Shown here: positions 1 through 5,257 of the stretch, piece by piece
Layout of the letters: each line of letters opens with the position of its first letter
Numbering within the stretch: the first letter of the stretch is position 1
Assembly (NCBI GenBank): GCA_038248985.1
Contig: JBBRWV010000168.1
Coordinates: 1-6,060 of the forward strand
Direction of reading: 5' to 3'
DNA length: 6,060 bases
DNA from: JBBRWV01 sp038248985
GTDB taxonomy: Bacteria; Planctomycetota; Phycisphaerae; WQYP01
Translations under genes and position numbers: made by a program
The notes under the pieces: generated by a model
What the model was told of the DNA's origin: nothing
Seen by the model: the letters and a program-made list of their open reading frames with translations, nothing else
Database searches by the model: none

Positions 1-5
1 GTCGA

Positions 6-72
6 GGGGGGGTGAGGTGGGGGGTAGAGGGGGGGTAAGGGGTTAAAAAATTGGGCAGGGCGGGTATAAGGG
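6..72 (+). other. G-quadruplex-prone leader upstream of bioF
   Basis: Two consecutive G-quadruplex-type motifs lie on the + strand. The first has G runs at 6-12, 19-24, 29-35 and 39-42, with loops of 6, 4 and 3 bases, so every run is at least four G. The second has runs at 53-55, 58-60, 62-64 and 70-72, with loops of 2, 1 and 5 bases. Both sit on the sense strand of bioF, 49-115 bases before its ATG, so they could fold in the non-template strand or in a long 5' leader RNA. No gene is supported in 1-120. The whole + strand is G-rich here, so the motif may be a by-product of composition rather than a selected element. Confidence 0.45.
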
Positions 73-103
73 AGTTCCGAATGAAAAGTTGACGGGAGGG
101 GGG

Positions 104-110
104 GGAGAGG
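104..110 (+). promoter_or_regulatory. Shine-Dalgarno site of bioF
   Basis: GGAGAGG ends 10 bases before the ATG at 121 and supports that start. It is embedded in a longer G/A-rich run from 94, so the exact pairing register is uncertain. Confidence 0.55.
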
Positions 111-120
111 ATTTAGTTTT

Positions 121-1356
121 ATGAATATTCATGCAGAATGGCTGCGGGGTCTGGAGGCGGACCTGGAATGGCGGCGGGCGGGACATCTGCTGCGGGCGTT
201 GAAGCGGGTCGAATCGGGGCAGGGGGCGACGATACATATTGACGGATCGGAATATGTACAATTTTGTACGAACAACTATTTGGGTTTGGCGAATGATCCG
301 GAAGTGAGCGCTGCGGCGGTGGAGGCGACGGAGAAATTTGGGACGGGGAGCGGGGCATCGCGGCTGGTGGCGGGGTCGATGGGATTGCATCATGAGTTGG
401 AGGAGGCGCTGGCGAAGTTCAAGGGGACGGAGGCGGCGCTGATTTTTCCTTCGGGGTTCATGGCGAACCTGGCGGTGCTGACGACGTTTGCGGGGGAAGG
501 GGATGCGGTGGTGTCGGACAAGTTGAATCATGCGAGTTTGCTGGATGCGGCGAAGTATTCGGGGGCGGTGTGTCGGACGTTTCCGCATCGGGGGTATGGG
601 CGGGCGCGGGAGTTGTTGCGGGAGCCGCGGAGGGGGGAGAAGCGAGAAGCAGGGGGCGCGAAGCAGGAAGCAGGTAGCGAGAAAGGAGAAGTGGGGCGAC
701 GGTTTTTGGTGACGGACACGGTGTTTTCGATGGATGGGGATGTGGCGGATTTGCCGGCGGCGTGCGCGGCGGCGGAGGAGGCGGGGGCGCTGGTGATTGT
801 GGATGAAGCGCATGGGACGGGAGTGTTGGGGGCGCGCGGGGCGGGGCTGGCGGAGTTGCAGGGGGTGGAGAAGCGGGTGACGTTGACGGTGGGGACGCTG
901 AGCAAGGCGTTGGGATCGGTGGGGGGATTTGTGGCTGGGCCGCGGGCGGCGATCGAGATGCTGGTGAATGCGGGTCGGGCGTTTATCTATACGACGGCGT
1001 TGCCGCCGGCGTGCAGTGCGGCGGCGCTGGCGGCGCTTTCGATTGTGGAGCGTGAGCCGGGGCGGCGGGTGCGGGTGATGGAGTTGGCGCGGCGTGTGAA
1101 GAGGGAATTGGAGGGGCTGGGATTTGCGTGCGGGGATTCGGCTTCGCCGATTGTGCCGGTGATGCTGGGGGAGAGTGAGAGGGCGGTGGCGGCGGCGGAG
1201 TTTTTGCGGGGTCGCGGCTTGTATGTGCCGGCGATACGTCCGCCGACGGTGGCGCGGAACGGGGCGCGGTTGCGGATCAGTGTGATGGCGACGCATAGTG
1301 ATGGGGAGGTGGAGAGGCTGGTGGAGGGGATGCGGGAGTGGAGACAGGGTTGTTAA
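121..1356 (+). CDS. bioF: 8-amino-7-oxononanoate synthase (AONS), PLP-dependent
   Basis: This is a complete 411-residue enzyme of the alpha-oxoamine synthase family (fold type I PLP enzymes). It condenses pimeloyl-ACP or pimeloyl-CoA with L-alanine to give 8-amino-7-oxononanoate, the first step of biotin ring assembly, in the cytoplasm. Visible landmarks are TNNYLGLANDP (50-60), GTGSGASRLVAGS (74-86), NHASLLDA (136-143, with the cofactor-stacking His137), TDTVFSMDGD (198-207), VDEAHGTGVLG (227-237, Asp228 and His231) and TLSKALG (259-265), where Lys262 should form the PLP Schiff base. AIRPPTV (371-377) before ARLRISVMATH favours BioF over the close relatives 2-amino-3-ketobutyrate ligase and serine palmitoyltransferase. 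Residues 167-194 form a charged Gly/Glu/Lys/Arg segment about 20 residues longer than the E. coli enzyme at this place; it is encoded by a 7-bp repeat array. Codons are strongly G-ending (GCG, GGG, GTG). The start has a purine-rich SD. No other biotin gene is in the window. Confidence 0.93.
   Translation: MNIHAEWLRGLEADLEWRRAGHLLRALKRVESGQGATIHIDGSEYVQFCTNNYLGLANDPEVSAAAVEATEKFGTGSGASRLVAGSMGLHHELEEALAKFKGTEAALIFPSGFMANLAVLTTFAGEGDAVVSDKLNHASLLDAAKYSGAVCRTFPHRGYGRARELLREPRRGEKREAGGAKQEAGSEKGEVGRRFLVTDTVFSMDGDVADLPAACAAAEEAGALVIVDEAHGTGVLGARGAGLAELQGVEKRVTLTVGTLSKALGSVGGFVAGPRAAIEMLVNAGRAFIYTTALPPACSAAALAALSIVEREPGRRVRVMELARRVKRELEGLGFACGDSASPIVPVMLGESERAVAAAEFLRGRGLYVPAIRPPTVARNGARLRISVMATHSDGEVERLVEGMREWRQGC
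637..692 (+). repeat. Degenerate heptanucleotide tandem repeat inside bioF
   Basis: Eight consecutive 7-base units fit one register from 637 to 692. The first two are both GAGAAGC. They are followed by AGGGGGC, GCGAAGC, AGGAAGC, AGGTAGC, GAGAAAG and GAGAAGT. Positions 5-7 are mostly AGC and positions 1-4 mostly purine. The array is read in frame within bioF as a Glu/Lys/Gly/Ala-rich stretch, residues 173-191. Its size, about 56 bases, accounts for the roughly 20 residues by which this segment exceeds the E. coli protein. Similar heptameric repeats are known from cyanobacteria (STRR sequences). I recall comparable GAGAAGC-like arrays in planctomycete genomes but cannot verify that here. Confidence 0.8.
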
Positions 1357-1839
1357 TTGATTAATTTGTTGGGCTCAGGTACCGAAGCCGGTGGAAAGCT
1401 TTATCCTCAGAAGCATTCGCAGAAAGTCATGCCGCAGCGGCTTGAGGTTGCGGGTCCATTGGAACAGCGCCACGTAATACTTCAAATGGGATCCTAGGTG
1501 TCATGCCTCTTAACCTTGTTGGCCCGGCGGCGGGAAATTTGATTTGGCCCAGGGCGCGCGGGAGGATTAGGGGTGCGGGGTGTCTCCGTTCGTTTCCTTG
1601 TTGACTCGTTTATTCTGGCCTTGGGTTTCCACAGATAACAGAACACTGGACAAATCGAGCTATTTTTCGGATACTTCCGCCTGTTGTGTTTGCGGTAACG
1701 CTGCACAAGTTCCACTGCGCGACGGAACCTGCCCGACCGCAAAGTCCTTCGGCCTCACGGCAGAATCATTCGTCCCCACAATGGCATAACAATCTGAAAC
1801 GGTGCATAGCAAGACTTATCAAAAAGCGAAAGGAAATAA
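1357..1839. other. Gene-poor left part of the composition-shifted block
   Basis: There are 483 bases between bioF and the next supported gene. The segment opens with the AT palindrome TTAATTGATTAA (1353-1364), which overlaps the bioF stop codon. It includes a possible minus-strand gene fragment at 1375-1500. From 1501 to 1839 there are short open frames on both strands, but none has a convincing ribosome site or protein-like composition, so I call none of them. The G excess of the + strand seen in bioF fades here. No tRNA, terminator with a T-run, or insertion sequence end was found. Confidence 0.5.
1375..1500 (-). pseudogene. Possible C-terminal remnant of an unidentified gene
   Basis: On the minus strand, between in-frame stops, a 41-codon stretch reads HLGSHLKYYVALFQWTR and continues with basic and aromatic residues to LSTGFGT and a TGA stop at 1375-1377. 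The Trp, Tyr, Phe, Arg and Leu content and varied codons look more like real protein than like the shadow frames nearby. There is no start codon, and the frame is closed by TGA just upstream. It could be the tail of a decayed transposase or other gene left when the block was inserted, but I cannot name a family. A chance open frame is a serious alternative. Confidence 0.22.
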
Positions 1840-2235
1840 ATGCCTTCAAAATCAGATTACATGAAGGTGGCCACGCAGATTGCCAACTACCTGAATGCAT
1901 TCCACCTCGCCTTCAAGACCTACAAAGTCTCGGACTTCGACGAGATGATTAAGGTAGTCGCTGGAGGTGGGGCACGCATCTCGACGGGCACAAGCGGACA
2001 GGATTTCGCCAACATTCTTCAGGAGCGCGGCTTTCTCATCTTTCCATCGATTGCCGACAGCGCCGACGGCTACGTTCGAGTGTTCCGCGCCAATTCTGTC
2101 ATCGCCAACCTTCTCAGCGCATTCCGTTATCCAGGCGCGGATGGTGATGCCCAGCTTGCGAGTCTCCTGAACACATTGCAGGGGCGTCGGCGTCCCGACG
2201 ATTTCTCGACGTCAGCAGCACCGAGTGAGACATGA
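1840..2235 (+). CDS. Hypothetical protein, 131 aa
   Basis: I do not recognise this protein. The ATG at 1840 is preceded by AAAGGA (1829-1834) with 5-base spacing, a good ribosome site; a second in-frame ATG at 1861 (residue 8) is an alternative start. No membrane segment or signal peptide is visible. The N-terminal half looks helical (residues 8-45, MKVATQIANYLNAFHLAF and on). It is followed by a Gly/Ser/Thr linker (47-56), then a helix (57-65) and a hydrophobic strand-like region around GFLIFPS, then YVRVFRANSVIANLLSAF. A small helical or winged-helix-like domain is conceivable, but that is inference only. The last 20 residues are polar and probably disordered. Codons are C-ending, unlike the G-ending codons of bioF and the regulator, in line with a different origin. 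It is the first of four same-strand small genes, 65 bases before the next. Confidence 0.6.
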   Translation: MPSKSDYMKVATQIANYLNAFHLAFKTYKVSDFDEMIKVVAGGGARISTGTSGQDFANILQERGFLIFPSIADSADGYVRVFRANSVIANLLSAFRYPGADGDAQLASLLNTLQGRRRPDDFSTSAAPSET

Positions 2236-2300
2236 CCGGTCGGACTAACAATTGCCAAGGATGAAGGACTAAGAACAACTATCAAGAAAAGCACGCAACG

Positions 2301-2585
2301 ATGGCCAACGCCCATTTCATGACGGACGCCAACAGGCACCCCTTTCTCGATAACCTCGTCTCCGCCGTCGGCACGGTGGGGTTAACGGTGGGCCTCTTGT
2401 CCAAAGACATCACCGCCATCACCACCGCCCGCACCAATCCGCACAACGTCGCCAGCGACAAATCCGGGCCGTTTTCATCGTTCCGCATTCATCCTTTGCC
2501 TCACGTCATCAAGTTTTTGCAGAAAGAAGAAGTGGTGGGCGAAATCTCCGAAGTGTTCGTCGTTACCGTGCTAGGGAAGGCGTGA
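2301..2585 (+). CDS. Hypothetical protein, 94 aa
   Basis: I do not recognise this protein. It has an ATG start with no clear Shine-Dalgarno sequence in the preceding 20 bases; an alternative in-frame ATG lies at residue 7. The protein is soluble-looking. A moderately hydrophobic segment (LVSAVGTVGLTVGLL, residues 19-33) is probably too short and Gly-rich for a confident TM helix. It is followed by a Thr/Asn/Ser-rich region (40-60) and a C-terminal part (HVIKFLQKEEVVGEISEVFVV, split at 68-88) that reads as a helix and a beta strand. Codons favour C at the third position through residue 60, which supports coding. The gene lies 65 bases after the preceding gene and 94 before the next, so co-transcription is possible but not shown. 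Moderate confidence that it is translated; no function assigned. Confidence 0.5.
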   Translation: MANAHFMTDANRHPFLDNLVSAVGTVGLTVGLLSKDITAITTARTNPHNVASDKSGPFSSFRIHPLPHVIKFLQKEEVVGEISEVFVVTVLGKA

Positions 2586-2669
2586 TAGTAGCACCCCTCT
2601 CGCGTTTCGATTACTGACCATTTTCTGTTTAAATTAGCGATGCCAAATAGTTGAAATGTAATGTCTTTT

Positions 2670-2674
2670 AGGAG
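2670..2674 (+). promoter_or_regulatory. Shine-Dalgarno site for the gene at 2680
   Basis: AGGAG sits 5 bases before the ATG at 2680, in an AT-rich leader (2620-2680). This is the most canonical ribosome site in the window and fixes the start. Confidence 0.65.
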
Positions 2675-2679
2675 TTTAC

Positions 2680-3069
2680 ATGTCTGCGTCTGTGACGAAA
2701 GTAATCAGGAAAGAACTCTCCGCCTTGCAAGTACACGAGGCCCTGAAAGTGGTCTTCGCGTACGGCGGGAAGCAAAGTGTAGATGGGGACAGATTTACAG
2801 TTAAAGGATTTAACAATGCCACGTTTGGGTCATGCTATACATTTGTTGTCACATTCAATGTTGCGGCAAACGGCGGAAAGACCCTTGTGACTGCCAATGC
2901 ACGGCAAGGACTTCGCGGCTTGTACTGGCTAAGTTTTTTGTTCGCACTTGTATCCTGCCTTTGGTTTCCTGTTTTCCTGTGGACATTTGTCGCCGTTTCA
3001 AAGGCGAAGGGGAGGGTGGAAAGAGAATTGGAAAAGGGACTGGAACAGGTGGCAGAGCAGTTGACATAA
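2680..3069 (+). CDS. Single-TM membrane protein, copy 1 of a tandem paralogous pair
   Basis: A 129-residue protein of no family I recognise. The N-terminal domain, about 75 residues, has a helix containing the VHE motif (18-20), then GFN (43-45), VTFNV (57-61) and GGKT (65-68), suggesting a small alpha/beta domain with alternating polar/hydrophobic strands. One strong membrane segment follows (81-106, LYWLSFLFALVSCLWF and on), then a charged amphipathic tail with RVERELEKGLEQVAEQL (112-128). There is no signal peptide, so the N-terminal domain is probably cytoplasmic or the protein inserts by its C-terminal helix. The protein encoded at 3163-3540 shares the whole layout, with about 42% identity from VHE to the end by hand alignment. 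Codons are less GC-rich than in bioF, which fits foreign origin. Start supported by AGGAG. Confidence 0.72.
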   Translation: MSASVTKVIRKELSALQVHEALKVVFAYGGKQSVDGDRFTVKGFNNATFGSCYTFVVTFNVAANGGKTLVTANARQGLRGLYWLSFLFALVSCLWFPVFLWTFVAVSKAKGRVERELEKGLEQVAEQLT

Positions 3070-3150
3070 CGCCGCAAAGATCTCGCCCAAGTAGGCAGTG
3101 ACAAGTCGCTCTTGGAAATGACTGCGTGCCGCTCCACTTGGATTTGTGGT

Positions 3151-3154
3151 AGGA
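3151..3154 (+). promoter_or_regulatory. Shine-Dalgarno site deciding the start at 3163
   Basis: AGGA lies 8 bases before the ATG at 3163. The frame is open further upstream (TTG 3112, ATG 3118), but those starts lack a comparable ribosome site and would add residues that have no counterpart in the paralogue at 2680. Confidence 0.55.
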
Positions 3155-3162
3155 CATTATTT

Positions 3163-3540
3163 ATGGAGGTTCTGAAGACCATCGGAAGAGAGATTCCGGC
3201 TTCGCAGGTACACGAGTCCATTAGAAGAGTTTTCAAGCATGCCGGGAAGAAGAGACTTGAAGGGCAGACGCTTTCCATCACTGGCTTTAACGGGGTATTC
3301 TCCAGCTACTTCTTCGAGGTAACTTTCAACGTCTCGGTCTTGGGCGGACGAACTACGGTAATCGCGAGTGGGAAACAATTCTCTTCGGGCGGCTTGTGGG
3401 TAAGTGGCGCGCTGGCGATCTTCACCATCCTCTGGATTCCCATATTCGTATGGCAGTTGATCGTTGCATCTAGGGCCGTTGAGAGAGTGGAAGCGGAATT
3501 GCAGAAGGGGTTGGATCAGGTGGCTGAACAGTTGCGATAA
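3163..3540 (+). CDS. Single-TM membrane protein, copy 2 of a tandem paralogous pair
   Basis: A 125-residue paralogue of the protein encoded at 2680-3069, with the same order of elements: VHE (16-18), GFN (41-43), VTFNV (53-57), GGRT (61-64), one TM segment (78-102, ending in LWIPIFVWQLIVAS) and a tail RVEAELQKGLDQVAEQL (108-124). The tail is the best conserved part: 14 of 19 positions match copy 1, while the rest has drifted, which suggests that the juxtamembrane helix is under constraint. The start at 3163 is chosen because it aligns with the paralogue and has AGGA at suitable spacing; starting at 3112 or 3118 would add 17 or 15 residues. The 93 bases between the two genes hold no clear terminator, so joint transcription is plausible. 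Function unknown; a paired membrane complex or a duplicated immunity-like protein are guesses only. Confidence 0.72.
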   Translation: MEVLKTIGREIPASQVHESIRRVFKHAGKKRLEGQTLSITGFNGVFSSYFFEVTFNVSVLGGRTTVIASGKQFSSGGLWVSGALAIFTILWIPIFVWQLIVASRAVERVEAELQKGLDQVAEQLR

Positions 3541-3599
3541 CAGTCGAGAGGGCTATAACCGAAAGTTGTGGATGACGTGAAAAACGCAGGCGGCGTGCT

Positions 3600-3740
3600 G
3601 TGGATGGAATTATCAAGGGCTTCAAAGAGAATGGTGCGGGTTTCGTCCGGGGGTATCACTTGCGTGGGGAAGCCCAACCATCGACTCGTTTGTCGTCAGA
3701 GTTGGCTCGGCGGCGCATCGAAGGCTTCTTGTACGCGTAG
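3600..3740 (+). pseudogene. Possible small ORF or gene tail, 46 codons
   Basis: A GTG-initiated frame reads VDGIIKGFKENGAGFVRGYH and continues with Arg, Leu and Glu-rich residues to RRRIEGFLYA and a TAG at 3738-3740. Composition looks protein-like, with mixed hydrophobic and charged residues. No ribosome site precedes the GTG, and the frame is closed upstream by TGA at 3573-3575. It ends 14 bases before the first palindromic repeat. It may be the 3' part of a gene lost at the right edge of the composition-shifted block, or a chance frame. An overlapping 61-codon frame at 3568-3753 looks less protein-like. No family recognised. Confidence 0.22.
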
Positions 3741-3753
3741 TGTTTTTCGATGA

Positions 3754-3822
3754 GTAGATTGGTCGCAGAGCGGGGCGTAAACCCCAGGATTTGATCCTGG
3801 GGCTTTTGAGGGAGGCGGCGGG
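3754..3822 (+). repeat. Palindromic intergenic repeat, copy A (REP-like)
   Basis: A 69-bp unit matching copy B at 61 of 69 positions. Its core is a perfect 9-bp inverted repeat, CCCCAGGAT (3782-3790) and ATCCTGGGG (3794-3802), around a 3-base loop and followed by CTTTTG. A GGGG at 3772-3775 could compete for the same CCCC arm, giving an alternative small hairpin. The short T-run makes weak terminator activity possible for the gene at 3163-3540. I recall closely similar GGGGCGTAAACCCC-type repeats between genes in planctomycetes and relatives; that is memory and was not searched. It sits exactly where the base composition returns to the G-rich pattern. Confidence 0.75.
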
Positions 3823-3858
3823 TGGGGCGGCGGGGGAGACGGGGGGCGTGTGTGGCGG

Positions 3859-3927
3859 GTAGATTGGTTGGAGAGAGGGGCGTAGACCCCAGGATATGAT
3901 CATGGGGCTTTTGAGGGGGGCGGCGGC
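3859..3927 (+). repeat. Palindromic intergenic repeat, copy B (REP-like)
   Basis: The second copy of the 69-bp unit, same orientation, 105 bases downstream of copy A. Its hairpin arms are CCCCAGGAT (3887-3895) and ATCATGGGG (3899-3907), with one mismatch where copy A pairs perfectly, so the fold is weaker. The flanks GTAGATTGG at the left and GGGGCTTTTGAGGG at the right of the hairpin are kept in both copies, so the repeated unit is more than the hairpin alone. Confidence 0.72.
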
Positions 3928-3952
3928 GAGGGTGAGGTCTTGGTTGGGTGGA

Positions 3953-3963
3953 TTTGGCGCAAT
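3953..3963 (+). promoter_or_regulatory. Upstream palindrome, possible operator half of a pair
   Basis: TTTGGCGCAAT is a near-palindrome (TTG and CAA arms around GCG). It resembles, in inverted orientation, the palindrome at 4031-4041: TTGGCGCAAT against the reverse complement TTGACGCAAT, one mismatch in ten. Two such sites 78 bases apart before a LacI/AraC-type regulator could bind that regulator, but this is inference from one sequence. Confidence 0.25.
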
Positions 3964-4030
3964 GGGTGAAAAATGGTGTTGCGGGAGGAGGGTGGTTGGG
4001 GGAGAATGGGGGGCGGCGAGGGATTGTTGG

Positions 4031-4060
4031 ATTGCGTCAATTTGGTTGTAGGCGTTTAAC
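4031..4060 (+). promoter_or_regulatory. Candidate promoter and operator of the XylR-family gene
   Basis: ATTGCGTCAAT (4031-4041) is a dyad with perfect ATTG/CAAT arms around CGT. It overlaps a possible -35 TTGCGT (4032-4037) that stands 17 bases from a possible -10 TTTAAC (4055-4060), 15 bases before the ATG. The match to sigma-70 consensus is 3/6 and 4/6, so it is weak. If real, the dyad would place a bound protein over the -35 and allow autoregulation. Confidence 0.28.
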
Positions 4061-4075
4061 GGATCGGCGAAAATT

Positions 4076-5257
4076 ATGGCGCGGAGTTTTCATATCGGGT
4101 TGGCGTTTTCGTTGAGTTATGAATATGCGCGGGCGACGATGCGGGGGGTGATTTCGTATGCGCGGCCGTCGAAGCCGTGGGCTTTTCAGATGTTGCGTCC
4201 GGAGGGGAATGGGATCAATGCGGAGGATATGCGGCGGTGTGATGGGTTTGTGGGGACGTTGGTGGCGCCGGGGGTGCGGGCGGCGGTGTTGGCGACGGGG
4301 AAGCCGGCGGTGAATGTATCGAATGGGTTGAAGGCGGAGGATATTGCGTATGTGGGGATTGATGATGTGGGGGTGGGCCGGACGGCGGGGGATTATTTTG
4401 TGAAGCGAGGGTTTCGACATTTCGGATTTTTGGGGATGTCGCATGCGGATAATTATTCGCTGGAGCGGGAGGCGGGGTTTCGGGAGGAGTTGCAGAAGAG
4501 TGGGTTGAAGGTGTCGGCGTATATTCAGTGGGTGGTGGGGCGGGGCGGGGAGAAGGCGATGAATTTTCAGCAGGTGCAGGAGTGGTTGCGGACGTTGCCG
4601 CGGCCGGTGGCGGTTTTTTGTGCCAATGACATGACGGCGTGGATGTTGGCGGAGGTGTGTCGGGATGGGGGGATTGCGGTGCCGGAGGAGGTTTCGATAT
4701 TGGGGGTGGATAACGATACGCCATTTTGCACGGCGGCGTATCCGACGTTGTCGAGCATTGCGACGCCGGGGGAGCGGATCGGGTTTGAGGCGGCGGCGAT
4801 GCTGGATCGGATGTTGATGGGGCGGGGGGAGCCGCCGGAGGCGCAGCGTTTTCCGGCGAAGCAGGTGGTGACGCGGCATAGTTCGGACACGTTGGCGTTG
4901 GCGGACGGGGATGTGGCGATGGCGGTGCGATTTATTCGGCAACATGCGGGGGAGCAGATCGGGGTGGAGGATGTGGTGGCGGCGACGCAGGTGGCGCGGC
5001 GGAGTTTGGAGCGGAAGTTTCGAGCGGGGTTGAATTGCAGTCCGCTGGATGAGATACGGCGGGCGCATTTGGAGCGGACGCGGGAGTTGCTGATGAATAC
5101 GGATTTGACGATGCCGGAGATAGCGGGGCGATCGGGATTTGATTCCGCGGTGCGGATGACGACGGTGTTTGGGGAGGAGATGGGGATGACGCCGACGCAG
5201 TTTCGGAGGCAGTATCGGATGCGGAGTGGGGAGGAGGCGCTGGGGAATGACGAATGA
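4076..5257 (+). CDS. XylR-family transcriptional regulator (LacI-like sensor plus AraC-type HTH)
   Basis: A complete 393-residue sugar-responsive regulator of the XylR type. Residues 5-270 form a periplasmic-binding-protein-like sensor without its own N-terminal HTH, as in LacI/GalR sensors. Landmarks are HIGLAFSLSYEYARATMRGV (6-25), YVGIDDVGVGRTAGDYFVKRG (92-112, broken here as YVGIDDVGVG and RTAGDYF), HFGFLG (115-120), FCANDMTAWML (181-191) and VPEEVSILGVDND (202-214). Residues 278-381 form the AraC-type double-HTH domain: the first HTH near VEDVVAATQVARRSLERKFR (297-316), the second with IAGRSGFDSAVRMTTVF (349-365) and the family-typical GMTPTQFRRQYR (370-381). Length matches E. coli XylR (about 390). 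It would act in the cytoplasm as a ligand-switched DNA-binding dimer. The ligand and targets are not deducible: no xylose or other sugar genes are adjacent, so I give no symbol. Codons are G-ending. Ribosome site weak. The last residues, GNDE, and the stop lie in a short tandem repeat. Confidence 0.9.
   Translation: MARSFHIGLAFSLSYEYARATMRGVISYARPSKPWAFQMLRPEGNGINAEDMRRCDGFVGTLVAPGVRAAVLATGKPAVNVSNGLKAEDIAYVGIDDVGVGRTAGDYFVKRGFRHFGFLGMSHADNYSLEREAGFREELQKSGLKVSAYIQWVVGRGGEKAMNFQQVQEWLRTLPRPVAVFCANDMTAWMLAEVCRDGGIAVPEEVSILGVDNDTPFCTAAYPTLSSIATPGERIGFEAAAMLDRMLMGRGEPPEAQRFPAKQVVTRHSSDTLALADGDVAMAVRFIRQHAGEQIGVEDVVAATQVARRSLERKFRAGLNCSPLDEIRRAHLERTRELLMNTDLTMPEIAGRSGFDSAVRMTTVFGEEMGMTPTQFRRQYRMRSGEEALGNDE

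Larger units (their letters stand above)
3541..4075. other. Gene-poor stretch holding a repeat pair and the regulator leader
   Basis: There are 535 bases without a convincing full gene. From 3541 to 3753 composition still resembles the island, with one weak ORF. From 3754 to 3927 two near-identical hairpin repeats lie 105 bases apart, separated by a G-rich spacer (3823-3858). From 3928 to 4075 the + strand is strongly G-rich, contains two 11-bp palindromes and leads into the XylR-family gene. Confidence 0.6.

Noticed and set aside
89..117. Promoter-like TTGACG (89-94) with TTTAGT 17 bases later
   Set aside because: The -10 match is poor, and transcription would start at or past the bioF ATG, removing the ribosome site.
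43..1296. Long minus-strand open frame opposite bioF (417 codons)
   Set aside because: Its Arg/Pro/His-rich composition is the typical antisense shadow of a G-ending-codon gene, while the opposite strand encodes an intact BioF with all catalytic motifs.
1494..1789. Overlapping frames of 69-82 codons on both strands
   Set aside because: There is no ribosome site, the starts are non-ATG or unsupported, and the composition (Arg/Pro/Ser-rich or mixed) has no recognisable pattern.
1817..2295. Similar short leaders before the first two island genes (TATCAAAAAGCG and CTATCAAGAAAAGC)
   Set aside because: The resemblance is short and A-rich, and it is not seen before the other two genes; chance is a sufficient explanation.
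1790..3600. Integron-like gene cassette array with attC sites between the small genes
   Set aside because: Several inter-gene segments contain TAAC near a stop (for example ACTAACAATT at 2249-2258), but none pairs an RYYYAAC box with a matching GTTRRRY box around an inverted repeat, and no integrase gene is seen.
3772..3907. Two-unit CRISPR-like array
   Set aside because: There are only two 69-bp copies with internal strong palindromes, a low-complexity G-rich spacer and no cas genes; a REP-type element fits better.
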